Positions 39,612-48,252 of a DNA stretch of 64,000 bases are shown here, in pieces. The DNA comes from Arthrobacter endolithicus. GTDB taxonomy: Bacteria > Actinomycetota > Actinomycetes > Actinomycetales > Micrococcaceae. The stretch spans positions 62,001-126,000 of the forward strand of contig NZ_JAPNLH010000007.1 of NCBI RefSeq assembly GCF_026627425.1. The letters run 5' to 3'. Under the pieces are notes generated by a model. It was not told the origin of the DNA, did not search any database, and saw only the letters and a program-made list of their open reading frames with translations. Every line of letters starts with the position of its first letter. Position 1 is the first letter of the stretch. The translations under genes and the position numbers were made by a program.

Positions 39612-40466
39612 CGTCCGTGTTCCGTCCAGCAGTACGCGGTGTTCGGCATGCCACTGGACCGCCTTGGCCAGGGTCCGTGCCTCCACATCACGTCCCATCG
39701 CCACGAATTCGCCAGTGGAGTGGGCATGATCGACGCGAATAACTTCCTGTTCGATGATGGGTCCTTCATCCAACGCGCCGGTGACGTAGTGGGCGGTGGC
39801 GCCGATGATCTTTACGCCCCGGGCATGTGCCTGATGGTAGGGTCGTGCGCCCTTAAAGGACGGCAGGAAGGAATGGTGGATGTTGATGGCTTTCCCCGCC
39901 AGCTCCGTGCACAGCCCGTCGGAAAGGACCTGCATATAGCGGGCCAGCACCACGAGCTCCACGTCGTGGGCGGCCATCAGCGCGCGGAGGGCGTCCTCGG
40001 CGTCTGCTTTTGTCCCGGCGGTCACCGGAATGTGGTGGAACGGTATGCCGTAGAATTCAGCCAGATCCGCCAGCTCACGGTGGTTGGACACGATGGCCGG
40101 GATCTGTATCGGCAGGGTTCCCGAGCGCTGCAGGAAGAGCAGATCGTTCAGGCAGTGCGCGGCCTTGGAAGCCAGAATCAGCGTCCGGACGGGGGCGCCG
40201 GCGCGGTGCAATTCCCAGGTCAGCGAAAATCTTTCCGCTACCGACTCCAGCCGACTGTGCAGCAAAGAGAACGCGGTGTCCGTCTGGACGGCGACGCGCA
40301 TGAAAAAAGTGCCGGTCACTGGGTTTCCATACTGCTGGGAATCGGTGATGTTACATCCGGCGTCCAGCAGCGACCCTGAGACGGCGTGCACAATCCCGGG
40401 CTTGTCTGCACAGGACAAGGTGAGGATGAAGCCGGTTCGCATTGCGGAAGTTCCTGTTTCGCTCAC
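39597..40466 (-). CDS. purU: Formyltetrahydrofolate deformylase (copy 2)
   Basis: This 289-residue enzyme hydrolyses 10-formyl-THF. The N-terminal ACT domain (residues 10-95, LSCADKPGIVHAVSG) and the catalytic NIHHSFLPSFKGARPYHQA are intact. It diverges from the riboswitch-controlled glyA-folD operon, so it is the more general housekeeping copy of the two by context. The other copy at 6285-7193 has a longer N-terminus and lies in the sarcosine operon. Confidence 0.94.
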   Translation of the reverse strand: MSETGTSAMRTGFILTLSCADKPGIVHAVSGSLLDAGCNITDSQQYGNPVTGTFFMRVAVQTDTAFSLLHSRLESVAERFSLTWELHRAGAPVRTLILASKAAHCLNDLLFLQRSGTLPIQIPAIVSNHRELADLAEFYGIPFHHIPVTAGTKADAEDALRALMAAHDVELVVLARYMQVLSDGLCTELAGKAINIHHSFLPSFKGARPYHQAHARGVKIIGATAHYVTGALDEGPIIEQEVIRVDHAHSTGEFVAMGRDVEARTLAKAVQWHAEHRVLLDGTRTVVFN

Positions 40467-40540
40467 CCGGTCAACGTTACCTGTGCGGTGCCCGGACCTG
40501 TAATACCGCCAGCGCGCTCAAGCCTTTGTACTAGACTGGC

Positions 40541-40633
40541 CCGTGTTGTGACTGGCGTCAGGTGGGGCACCACCAGGGAGCAGCAAGATGGATGACCATG
40601 GATCGTACGCCTGGGCCCAGGGTCGAGTTTTTT
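40541..40633 (+). ncRNA. ZTP (pfl motif) riboswitch with expression-platform terminator
   Basis: The leader has the conserved core of the pfl/ZTP aptamer: TGACTGGCG at 40549-40557, the AGGTGGGGCACCACC hairpin leading to GGGAGC (to 40582), and the 3' pseudoknot strand CGCCTGGGC at 40608-40616. A stem using 40603-40612 and 40619-40626 is followed by six T (40628-40633), giving a terminator that competes with the pseudoknot. ZTP accumulates when formyl-folate is short, and binding would switch glyA-folD on. The RNA class is known; the exact pairing is inferred. Confidence 0.88.
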
Positions 40634-40768
40634 CCTGTTGAAGCGCCCTTGGAGCGTACCCGGATGCCGCTCGGAGCGCGCCTGAAACGTGCCCGGCTGC
40701 CCCCGGCAACGGCGCCTCAACCGGTAACCTGACCTGTAGCAGTTTCTCTACGCCCACCAGGAGTCATA

Positions 40769-42061
40769 GTGCCTACTCAGCCCGCCCAATCAGTGACCAA
40801 TCTTCCGCTTGCCCAGCTGGATCCCGAAATCGCCGCAGTCCTTAAAGATGAACTAGGACGCCAGCGCGACACCCTCGAAATGATCGCCTCGGAAAACTTC
40901 GCCCCACGGGCGGTCCTTGAAGCCCAGGGCTCGGTGTTGACGAACAAATATGCCGAAGGATATCCGGGCCGGCGCTATTACGGCGGTTGTGAATACGTCG
41001 ACGTGGCCGAGAACCTGGCGATCGAGCGCGTTAAGGCGTTGTTCGGAGCGGAGTACGCCAACGTCCAGCCGCACTCGGGTGCTCAGGCGAACGCTGCAGC
41101 GCTCGCGGCCATGATCACTCCAGGAGAGAAGATCCTGGGTCTGTCCTTGGCGCACGGCGGCCACCTGACGCACGGCATGAAGCTGAATTTCTCCGGCAAG
41201 CTCTACCAGGTTGCGGCCTACCAGGTTGATCCGGAAACGTTCCGGGTGGATATGGACAAGCTCCGCGAGCAGGCCATCGCGGAGAAGCCGCAGGTGATCA
41301 TCGCCGGCTGGTCAGCCTATCCGCGGCATCTGGACTTCGCCGCCTTCCGCTCCATCGCCGATGAGGTCGGCGCGCTGCTGTGGACGGACATGGCGCACTT
41401 CGCCGGTCTGGTGGCCGCCGGACTGCACCCTTCCCCGGTCCCGTACTCCGACGTCGTCACCTCCACGGTGCACAAAACTCTGGCCGGCCCGCGCTCCGGC
41501 GTCATTTTGGCCAAGCAGGAGTGGGCCAAGAAGATCAATTCCGCCGTTTTCCCCGGCCAGCAGGGCGGCCCGCTGATGCACGTGATCGCCGCCAAGGCCG
41601 TAGCCTTCAAGGTTGCCGGCGGTGCCGAGTTCAAGGAACGCCAGGAACGGGTGCTGGAGGGCGCCAAGATCCTTGCCGAGCGGTTGAACGCCGACGACGT
41701 TGCACAGGCAGGCGTGTCGGTCCTGACCGGGGGCACTGACGTGCACCTGGTGCTGGTTGATCTGCGGCATTCGGAACTGGACGGCCAGCAGGCCGAGGAT
41801 CTCCTGCACGGCGTGGGCATCACGGTGAACCGCAATGCGGTGCCGTTCGATCCGCGCCCGCCGATGGTGACGTCCGGCCTGCGCATCGGTACTCCCGCAC
41901 TGGCCACCCGTGGCTTCGGTGCGGCGGAGTTCACTGAGGTGGCGGATATCATTGCCACCGCGCTGAAGAACGGCGCGGCGTCCGATGTCCAGACCCTGCG
42001 CGCACGGGTGGCGAAGCTGACGGCAGACTTTCCGCTGTACCCGGGCCAGGAAGAATGGTGA
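40769..42061 (+). CDS. glyA: Serine hydroxymethyltransferase
   Basis: This 430-residue PLP enzyme interconverts serine and glycine with transfer of a C1 unit to THF. The PLP lysine is in [25 protein letters not shown] and the late [16 protein letters not shown] are conserved. The start is GTG 40769 with AGGAG upstream. It is the first gene behind the ZTP riboswitch and is followed 4 bases later by folD. Confidence 0.97.
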   Translation: MPTQPAQSVTNLPLAQLDPEIAAVLKDELGRQRDTLEMIASENFAPRAVLEAQGSVLTNKYAEGYPGRRYYGGCEYVDVAENLAIERVKALFGAEYANVQPHSGAQANAAALAAMITPGEKILGLSLAHGGHLTHGMKLNFSGKLYQVAAYQVDPETFRVDMDKLREQAIAEKPQVIIAGWSAYPRHLDFAAFRSIADEVGALLWTDMAHFAGLVAAGLHPSPVPYSDVVTSTVHKTLAGPRSGVILAKQEWAKKINSAVFPGQQGGPLMHVIAAKAVAFKVAGGAEFKERQERVLEGAKILAERLNADDVAQAGVSVLTGGTDVHLVLVDLRHSELDGQQAEDLLHGVGITVNRNAVPFDPRPPMVTSGLRIGTPALATRGFGAAEFTEVADIIATALKNGAASDVQTLRARVAKLTADFPLYPGQEEW

Positions 42062-42065
42062 ACGG

Positions 42066-43010
42066 ATGACGAACAGCATTCGCCCCGAGCGGGCAAGAAC
42101 GCCCTTTGGTACGCCCGTGGCGGCCCAGATCCTGGACGGAAAGGTGACGGCGGCAACCATCAAAAGTGAGTTGGCTGTCCGCGTGCAGGTGCTTAAGTCC
42201 CGCGGAATCACTCCGGGCCTTGGCACGGTTTTGGTGGGGGAGGATCCCGGCAGCCAATGGTACGTCCGGGGAAAACACCGCGACTGCGCCGAGATTGGGA
42301 TCAACTCGGTGCGCCGGGATCTGCCGGCGGATATCGGCCAGCAGGAGCTGGAGGCCGTGCTCGATGAGCTCAATGCTGACCCGGGAACCACAGGCTACAT
42401 TGTCCAGCTTCCGCTGCCGGATCACATCGATACCAACGCCATCCTGGAACGCATAGACCCGGCGAAGGATGCCGATGGGCTGCACCCGACCAACCTTGGA
42501 CGACTGGTGCTGAACGTCAGTTCGCCGGTTAACGCACCCTTGCCGTGCACGCCGCATGGGATCGTGGAGCTGCTGCTGCGGCACAAGATCCCGCTCAATG
42601 GCAAGAAGGTGCTGGTGATCGGCCGCGGCGTCACGGTCGGGCGTCCGCTGGGCCTGCTGCTGACCCGTCGGTCCATCAATGCCACGGTGCTGCTGGCCCA
42701 CACGGGGACCCTGGATCTGCCGGAGCTGCTGTCCATGGCCGACGTGGTGGTGGCCGCGGCCGGAATGCCTGCCATGATCAAGGCCGCCGAGCTTAAGGAA
42801 GGCGCTATCGTGCTGGACGTGGGCGTGAGCCGTGCAGTGGATGAGGAAACGGGCAAGTCCAGAATTGTCGGCGACGTCGATCCTGACGTCGCCGACGTAG
42901 CGAGCTGGCTCTCGCCCAACCCGGGCGGCGTCGGGCCAATGACGCGCGCCATGCTGTTGGCTAACGTGGTCGAGGCCGCCGAACGCCAGGGGGGCATCAT
43001 CGCGGACTGA
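42066..43010 (+). CDS. folD: Methylene-THF dehydrogenase / methenyl-THF cyclohydrolase
   Basis: This 314-residue bifunctional enzyme converts methylene-THF to formyl-THF. Family motifs include [14 protein letters not shown] (with catalytic Tyr and Lys), [16 protein letters not shown] for NADP, and [17 protein letters not shown]. It has about 20 extra N-terminal residues. With glyA it forms a two-gene C1 operon under the ZTP riboswitch, which makes functional sense because its product feeds PurN and PurH. Confidence 0.96.
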   Translation: MTNSIRPERARTPFGTPVAAQILDGKVTAATIKSELAVRVQVLKSRGITPGLGTVLVGEDPGSQWYVRGKHRDCAEIGINSVRRDLPADIGQQELEAVLDELNADPGTTGYIVQLPLPDHIDTNAILERIDPAKDADGLHPTNLGRLVLNVSSPVNAPLPCTPHGIVELLLRHKIPLNGKKVLVIGRGVTVGRPLGLLLTRRSINATVLLAHTGTLDLPELLSMADVVVAAAGMPAMIKAAELKEGAIVLDVGVSRAVDEETGKSRIVGDVDPDVADVASWLSPNPGGVGPMTRAMLLANVVEAAERQGGIIAD

Positions 43011-43076
43011 GCCGGCACCCGATTCGCCTGGCAGCCCTTTTTCGCCTGTTGGCGGGGCATTTGAGATACTAGTCTG

Positions 43077-43661
43077 ATGTATTCTCTTGGCAACGACAAT
43101 CGCGCAAACCGGCCGCGGCCCGGGAAATGGACCGGCCTGGGCACCGTGGTGCTCGCGCTCGTTTTTTTGGTGGCGCTGGTCTTCGCCGCCAACCAAAACG
43201 ACGTACTGGGCTGGTTCATTGCCGCCGTCGCGTTGGGCTGGCTCATCCTGTCCACGTTCGTCTACATCGGGGTGCACAAGGCTGCAAGCTTCGGCGCCGA
43301 GCAGGTCCGCCGGGCCCAAAGTACCCTGGCGGGGACCGGCCGCGGTTCGGCCACCGCGGCCGGTAACCGGGCCCGTGGCACCACGCTGATTGACGACGGG
43401 TCCGCCGGGATCCGCGACCGAAAACTCGAGCACAGCTTCAAGATCATAGCGGTCCAGTCGGGCCTGCTCGAGGAACAGTTGCGTCATGGCTCCGAAGCCG
43501 ATACTGCCGCCATGGCCCGTGCGCTGGAAACCATCGCCATTACGGCGCACAACGGCCAGGGCATGCTGCGGGCCGACGGCGGTGTGGACGGATCCGTGCC
43601 GGGCCGCGGCAAGGACGTCTCCGACGACGGCGGAACGGTCAGCGGCGTCGTTGTCGACTAA
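43077..43661 (+). CDS. Small two-TM membrane protein of unknown function
   Basis: This 194-residue protein has two hydrophobic segments near residues 22-40 and 45-65, then a polar cytoplasmic region (from about residue 70) with a possible helix. No family was recognised. It lies between folD and exonuclease III on the same strand with short gaps. Codon use looks like its neighbours, so it is probably a real gene. Confidence 0.7.
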   Translation: MYSLGNDNRANRPRPGKWTGLGTVVLALVFLVALVFAANQNDVLGWFIAAVALGWLILSTFVYIGVHKAASFGAEQVRRAQSTLAGTGRGSATAAGNRARGTTLIDDGSAGIRDRKLEHSFKIIAVQSGLLEEQLRHGSEADTAAMARALETIAITAHNGQGMLRADGGVDGSVPGRGKDVSDDGGTVSGVVVD

Positions 43662-43711
43662 CGCGTGCGGTCCGCGCGCCGGACGGAAACGGTAAAGTGG
43701 ACCGAGTGAGC

Positions 43712-44647
43712 ATGGCAACGAGTACAGTGGCGGCAGCGCAGACCTTTATCGACCCCCTGGCGGACCTCGATCCAAAATCCCCAAAGGACCACGTGTGGCC
43801 GGTGGGCGGCAAAAACGGTCTGCGGATCGCGTCCGTGAATGTCAATGGAATCCGGGCCGCCTATAAGCGCGGAATGGCCCAGTGGCTGGCAGCGCGCGAC
43901 GTGGACATCCTGTGCCTGCAGGAAGTCCGGGCGCCCGATGCGATAGTGCACGAACTACTCGGAGACGACTGGCATATTCTGCATGCCGAAGCCGAGGCTA
44001 AAGGACGTGCCGGGGTCGCAATCGCCTCCCGCAAAGACCGCGTACGGCCACTGCAGACCCGGATCGGCATTGGCGATGACTACTTCGCAACCACCGGGCG
44101 CTGGGTGGAAGCGGACTATCAGCTCCAGGACGCCGCGGGGCAGCCGGTGAAGCTCACGGTGGTCAGCGCCTACGTGCATTCCGGCGCAGTGGACACGCCC
44201 AAACAGGCGGATAAGTACCGTTTCCTGGACGTGATGGCTGCCCGCCTCCCGCAGCTGAAGGATGAAAGCGACCACGCGCTGGTGGTCGGCGACCTCAACG
44301 TCGGCCATACCACCTTGGATATTAAGAACTGGAAGGGCAACGTCAAACGGGCCGGCTTCCTGCCCGAGGAACGTGCCTACTTCGACCGGTTTTTTGGCGA
44401 GGAAATCGGTTGGAAAGACGTCCATCGGGGCCTTGCCGGCGACGTCGAAGGTCCCTATACCTGGTGGTCGTGGCGCGGACAGGCGTTCGACAATGACACG
44501 GGCTGGCGCATTGACTACCAGATGGCAACCCCGGACCTAGCGGCGGCCGCCGCCGCCGCCGTCGTCGACCGGGCGCCCTCCTGGGATACCCGATTTTCTG
44601 ACCATGCACCCCTCGTGGTCGACTACCAGCTTGACGTACTCTCCTAG
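43712..44647 (+). CDS. xthA: Exodeoxyribonuclease III
   Basis: This AP endonuclease/3'-exonuclease of about 311 residues contains RIASVNVNGIRAA, the metal-binding LCLQEVRAPD, VGDLNVGHT and the C-terminal SDHAPLVVDYQ. ATG 43712 is used; GTG codons at 43697 and 43706 are in frame and possible. It carries about 40 extra N-terminal residues before the nuclease core. It ends six bases before trpS. Confidence 0.92.
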   Translation: MATSTVAAAQTFIDPLADLDPKSPKDHVWPVGGKNGLRIASVNVNGIRAAYKRGMAQWLAARDVDILCLQEVRAPDAIVHELLGDDWHILHAEAEAKGRAGVAIASRKDRVRPLQTRIGIGDDYFATTGRWVEADYQLQDAAGQPVKLTVVSAYVHSGAVDTPKQADKYRFLDVMAARLPQLKDESDHALVVGDLNVGHTTLDIKNWKGNVKRAGFLPEERAYFDRFFGEEIGWKDVHRGLAGDVEGPYTWWSWRGQAFDNDTGWRIDYQMATPDLAAAAAAAVVDRAPSWDTRFSDHAPLVVDYQLDVLS

Positions 44648-44653
44648 CCGCCG

Positions 44654-45721
44654 ATGACGACGGATGAGGGAACGCACCAGATTTCTGAGAGCAGTGATTT
44701 TATGAGCGCAGCACGTCAACGCATTCTGTCCGGCGCGAAGCCCACCGCCGATTCGCTGCACCTGGGTAATTACATAGGTGCAGTGCGCAATTGGGTTTCG
44801 ATGCAAGCCGAATACGACGCAGTCTTCTTCATTCCCGATCTGCACGCCGTGACAGTCGATTTCGACCCCGGGGACCTGGCGAGGCGGACCCGGACCGTTG
44901 CCGCCCAGTACATTGCTGCGGGAATCGATCCGGAAAAGTCCATTTTCTTCGTCCAATCCCATGTGCCCGAGCATGCCGAGCTGGCCTGGGCGCTGAACTG
45001 CATCACCGGCTACGGCGAGGCAGCCCGGATGACGCAGTTCAAGGACAAGACACAGAAGGGCGGAACCGACGCGGCTACGCTGGGGCTGTTCGCGTACCCC
45101 ACGCTGATGGCTGCGGATATTCTGCTCTACCAGACCGACCTGGTGCCTGTTGGAGAAGACCAGCGCCAACATTTGGAACTGACCCGGAATTTGGCCCAAC
45201 GCTTCAATACCCGCTTTGGCGAAACGTTTACTGTTCCGGATGCGAAGATCCTCAAGGAATCCGCGAAGGTTTACGATCTGCAGAATCCCACGGCCAAAAT
45301 GTCCAAAACAGGCGAATCCGCCAGCGGCTCCATTCAGCTGCTGGAGGATCCAAAGATTGCCGCCAAACGGATCAAATCAGCTGTTACGGATGATGGCACC
45401 GAGGTCCGTTTTGATCTTCAGGCTAAGCCCGGCATCTCCAATCTGCTGACCATTTACTCGACATTGACGGGTACGACGGTGGCGGAGCTGGAGAATGCCT
45501 ACGCGGGCAAAATGTACGGACATCTGAAGTCCGACTTGGCCTCCGTGATGGTGGAATTCCTCACGCCGCTGCGGGACCGCACGAACGAATTGTTGGCTGA
45601 TCCGGCCGAGCTGGACCGGCTGCTGGCCGGCGGCGCGCGGCGGGCCCGTGAAATTGCGTCCGTGACGCTGGGCCGCGTCTACGACAAGATGGGCTTTCTC
45701 CCGCTGCAGGGCGGCCGCTAA
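44654..45721 (+). CDS. trpS: Tryptophanyl-tRNA synthetase
   Basis: This class I synthetase of 355 residues has [18 protein letters not shown] (HIGH-type region) and the KMSKTGES form of KMSKS. ATG 44654 gives 16 residues before a second in-frame ATG at 44702 that would give a more usual N-terminus; ribosome sites are weak for both. It sits between xthA and a 2H phosphoesterase on the same strand with very short gaps. Confidence 0.95.
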   Translation: MTTDEGTHQISESSDFMSAARQRILSGAKPTADSLHLGNYIGAVRNWVSMQAEYDAVFFIPDLHAVTVDFDPGDLARRTRTVAAQYIAAGIDPEKSIFFVQSHVPEHAELAWALNCITGYGEAARMTQFKDKTQKGGTDAATLGLFAYPTLMAADILLYQTDLVPVGEDQRQHLELTRNLAQRFNTRFGETFTVPDAKILKESAKVYDLQNPTAKMSKTGESASGSIQLLEDPKIAAKRIKSAVTDDGTEVRFDLQAKPGISNLLTIYSTLTGTTVAELENAYAGKMYGHLKSDLASVMVEFLTPLRDRTNELLADPAELDRLLAGGARRAREIASVTLGRVYDKMGFLPLQGGR

Positions 45722-45725
45722 GGCC

Positions 45726-46358
45726 ATGACCGAGCCAACCGGAAGCCGTGTTGCATCGGAGGTCGCCCTGGCATCGGAGGGCGGGTACCGGTGGGTGGGG
45801 ATCATCGTGGCGTTGCCGGAACCGCTCTCCGCCGAAATCACCGCTTATAGACGTTCCTTCGGGGACAGCCTGGCGGCCTCGATTCCTGCGCACATCACCC
45901 TAGTGACCACCACGCCGATTGGAGACTGGGCCGAAACCGTCCGGCATGTGCGCCACGTCGCCGCCCGCCAGCTTCCTTTTCGGGTCAGCGTCAGCGGTAC
46001 CGGCTCCTTCCGGCCGGTGTCCGAGGTGGTCTATCTGCAGCTTCAGTCCGGCTTCGATGAATGCGTCCAGTTGCACGAAAAGCTGCAGAGTGGTCCGTTG
46101 GCTCGGGCTCTCGCCTTCGATTTCCATCCGCACCTCACGGTCGCCCATGACATTAGCACTGCAGGGCTCGATGAGGCCGCGCGGACTCTGGCAGACTTTG
46201 AGGCAACATTCCCGGTGACCGGAATGGGACTCTATGTCCACGATGATTCTGGAGTGTGGCTACTAAAGGAAGAGCTGAATTTTGGCGGGACGTCTGAGAA
46301 GCAAAGCAACCGAGAGCGCGAAGCCACTGCCGACCGAGTTGGCGAGGCTCCGGCTTGA
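45726..46358 (+). CDS. 2'-5' RNA ligase / 2H phosphoesterase family protein
   Basis: This 210-residue protein has the two histidine motifs of the 2H superfamily, AHITLV (near residue 58) and HLTVAH (near residue 139), in the expected spacing. Members act on RNA 2',3'-cyclic phosphates or nucleotide derivatives; the substrate here is unknown. It starts 4 bases after trpS, and its end overlaps the next gene by 77 bases. Confidence 0.85.
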   Translation: MTEPTGSRVASEVALASEGGYRWVGIIVALPEPLSAEITAYRRSFGDSLAASIPAHITLVTTTPIGDWAETVRHVRHVAARQLPFRVSVSGTGSFRPVSEVVYLQLQSGFDECVQLHEKLQSGPLARALAFDFHPHLTVAHDISTAGLDEAARTLADFEATFPVTGMGLYVHDDSGVWLLKEELNFGGTSEKQSNREREATADRVGEAPA

Positions 46359-47346
46359 GGTAATCCGCAAACAGACCGCGTTCGGGCGCAGCAAGCGGGA
46401 GGGCGCCGGGCGAGTGGGGGTGTTCGTTGCTTGGCTGAATCTTCAGTTGGCCAAGCTCAATACGGTACGTCCGTTGCGGGTGATGGCGCAGTACAACCTC
46501 CAGCACGGGCCCGTGATGGCCGCCGGCATCGGCTTCGCAATGTTCTTTTCCATCACCGGTCTGCTGACCACCGGGTTTTCGATCGCGGCGCTGGTATTGA
46601 AATCGGACAAGGTGCTGCTGGATGCCCTGGTTTCCAGCGTCGCCACGAGCGCTCCCGGACTACTGAAGGTCGACGGCGGCGACGGTCTTGTCGATCCGCA
46701 GGCCCTGTTGAATCCCGCAGGGCTCGGCTGGACGGCCATCGTCGCTGCGCTGGTGACCATCTTTGTCGCGCTGAACTGGATTTCATCCTTGCGGATCGGC
46801 ATGCGGGGCGTGGCAGGCCTACCGGCACTGACTGCCAATTTCCTGCTCATGAAGCTAAAGGACGCGGGGACGCTGGTGCTGCTGGGCGTTGCCCTGATCC
46901 TGTCCGCCGGGGTCACGGTGATTTTCGGCGGCGCGCTGGACGCTATCACCGGGGCCCTCAGATTGGATCCGGCAGTGGCGAACCCCGCCGGTTTCGGCGT
47001 CGGCGTGTTAGTCGCCGTTTTACTGAACTGGCTCACGGCTACCATTTTGTTCCGGCTGGCGGCGGGGCTTAAACCGGAACGCGGTATCTTCTGGCAGTCC
47101 ACCCTGCTTGCCGGAGTTGGGGCCACCGTTCTCCAGTTGCTCAGCGGGCTCCTGCTGGCCCGGGCCGGGGCAAACCCGCTGCTGGCCTCGTTCGCGGTCA
47201 TTATCGGTCTTTTGATCTGGTTTAACTTCGTCAGCCAGGTTTTTCTGATCTCTGCTGCGTGGTCCGCCGTCGGGCAGGCCGATGTCGTGGCAGCAGTTGT
47301 AACGGCGGATCAGCGGGGCCGGGCGCGGTCCCTGCGGCGCGCCTGA
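46282..47346 (+). CDS. YihY/BrkB-family membrane protein
   Basis: This 354-residue inner-membrane protein has about six hydrophobic segments, with GIGFAMFFSITGLL and the later FAVIIGLLIWFNFVSQVFLISAAW typical of the family. The proposed start is TTG 46282, preceded by AGGAAGAG, inside the upstream gene; no better ATG occurs before the conserved region. The function of the family is unsettled (older names suggested RNase BN, which is wrong). Confidence 0.85.
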   Translation: MAGRLRSKATESAKPLPTELARLRLEVIRKQTAFGRSKREGAGRVGVFVAWLNLQLAKLNTVRPLRVMAQYNLQHGPVMAAGIGFAMFFSITGLLTTGFSIAALVLKSDKVLLDALVSSVATSAPGLLKVDGGDGLVDPQALLNPAGLGWTAIVAALVTIFVALNWISSLRIGMRGVAGLPALTANFLLMKLKDAGTLVLLGVALILSAGVTVIFGGALDAITGALRLDPAVANPAGFGVGVLVAVLLNWLTATILFRLAAGLKPERGIFWQSTLLAGVGATVLQLLSGLLLARAGANPLLASFAVIIGLLIWFNFVSQVFLISAAWSAVGQADVVAAVVTADQRGRARSLRRA

Positions 47347-47383
47347 CCACCTGCTATCGAACGGCTGTGCTGATTAAACGACC

Positions 47384-47429
47384 GAGCCGGAGCTGTCCTT
47401 GGGTACGTTCTCCAGGACAGCTCCGGCTC
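47384..47429. terminator. Bidirectional terminator between brkB-like gene and sdhB
   Basis: GAGCCGGAGCTGTCCT (47384-47399) pairs without mismatch with 47414-47429 around a 14-base loop, between two convergent genes. The T-tract is weak on both sides. Confidence 0.75.
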
Positions 47430-47454
47430 AGTTGCTAAAACCAGTGCTCGCGGG

Positions 47455-48252
47455 TCAGACCTGCCGGCTGAGGATGGCCTGCTTGACCTCGGAGATCGCC
47501 TGGGTGACCTGGATGCCGCGCGGGCATGCTTCGGTGCAGTTGAAGGTGGTGCGGCAACGCCACACGCCTTCCTTGTCGTTGAGGATCTCCAGGCGCATAT
47601 CGCCGGCATCATCGCGCGAGTCGAAGATGAAGCGGTGCGCATTAACGATGGCCGCGGGGCCGAAGTACTGGCCGTCCGTCCAGAAGACCGGACACGATGA
47701 CGTGCATGCGGCGCAGAGGATGCACTTTGTGGTGTCATCGAAGCGGGCGCGCTCCTCGGCGGACTGCAGACGCTCCCGGGTTGGCTCATGGCCCTTGTTG
47801 ATCAGGAACGGCATGATTTCGCGGTAGGACTGGAAGAACGGTTCCATGTCCACGATCAGGTCCTTTTCCACTGGCAGGCCCTTAATGGCTTCCACGGTAA
47901 TGGGCTTTTTCGTGTCCAGGTCCTTCAGCAGAGTCTTGCAGGCCAGCCGGTTGCGCCCGTTGATGCGCATAGCGTCGGACCCGCAGACGCCGTGGGCGCA
48001 GGAGCGGCGGAAGGAGAGCGAGCCGTCGTGCTCCCATTTGATCTTGTGCAAGGCGTCCAGGACACGGTCCGTGCCATACATGGTCAGTTCATAGTCTTCC
48101 CAAACGAAGTCCTCGGACACCTCCGGGTTGTACCGGCGCACGCGCAAGGTGACGTCGAAAGTGGGGATCTCGCCGCCGCCTCCAACGTGTGCGGGCAGTT
48201 CGATCTTTGATGCCGGTTCGGGTGCCGTTTCGGCAGTTTCAATCGGGCTCAT
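47455..48252 (-). CDS. sdhB: Succinate dehydrogenase iron-sulfur subunit
   Basis: This 265-residue subunit carries three Fe-S clusters: RRSCAHGVCGSDAMRING with LAC (2Fe-2S; Asp in the third ligand place, as in E. coli SdhB), CILCAACTSSCPV (4Fe-4S) and CRTTFNCTEACPRGI (3Fe-4S). It overlaps the sdhA stop by one base and ends the sdhCDAB operon. It has an extra 20 or so residues before the ferredoxin domain. Confidence 0.97.
   Translation of the reverse strand: MSPIETAETAPEPASKIELPAHVGGGGEIPTFDVTLRVRRYNPEVSEDFVWEDYELTMYGTDRVLDALHKIKWEHDGSLSFRRSCAHGVCGSDAMRINGRNRLACKTLLKDLDTKKPITVEAIKGLPVEKDLIVDMEPFFQSYREIMPFLINKGHEPTRERLQSAEERARFDDTTKCILCAACTSSCPVFWTDGQYFGPAAIVNAHRFIFDSRDDAGDMRLEILNDKEGVWRCRTTFNCTEACPRGIQVTQAISEVKQAILSRQV

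Noticed and set aside
41949-43718. A 589-codon minus-strand open frame opposite glyA-folD
   Set aside because: It spans the intact folD gene and parts of two others on the opposite strand; the composition is shadow-like and shows no family feature.
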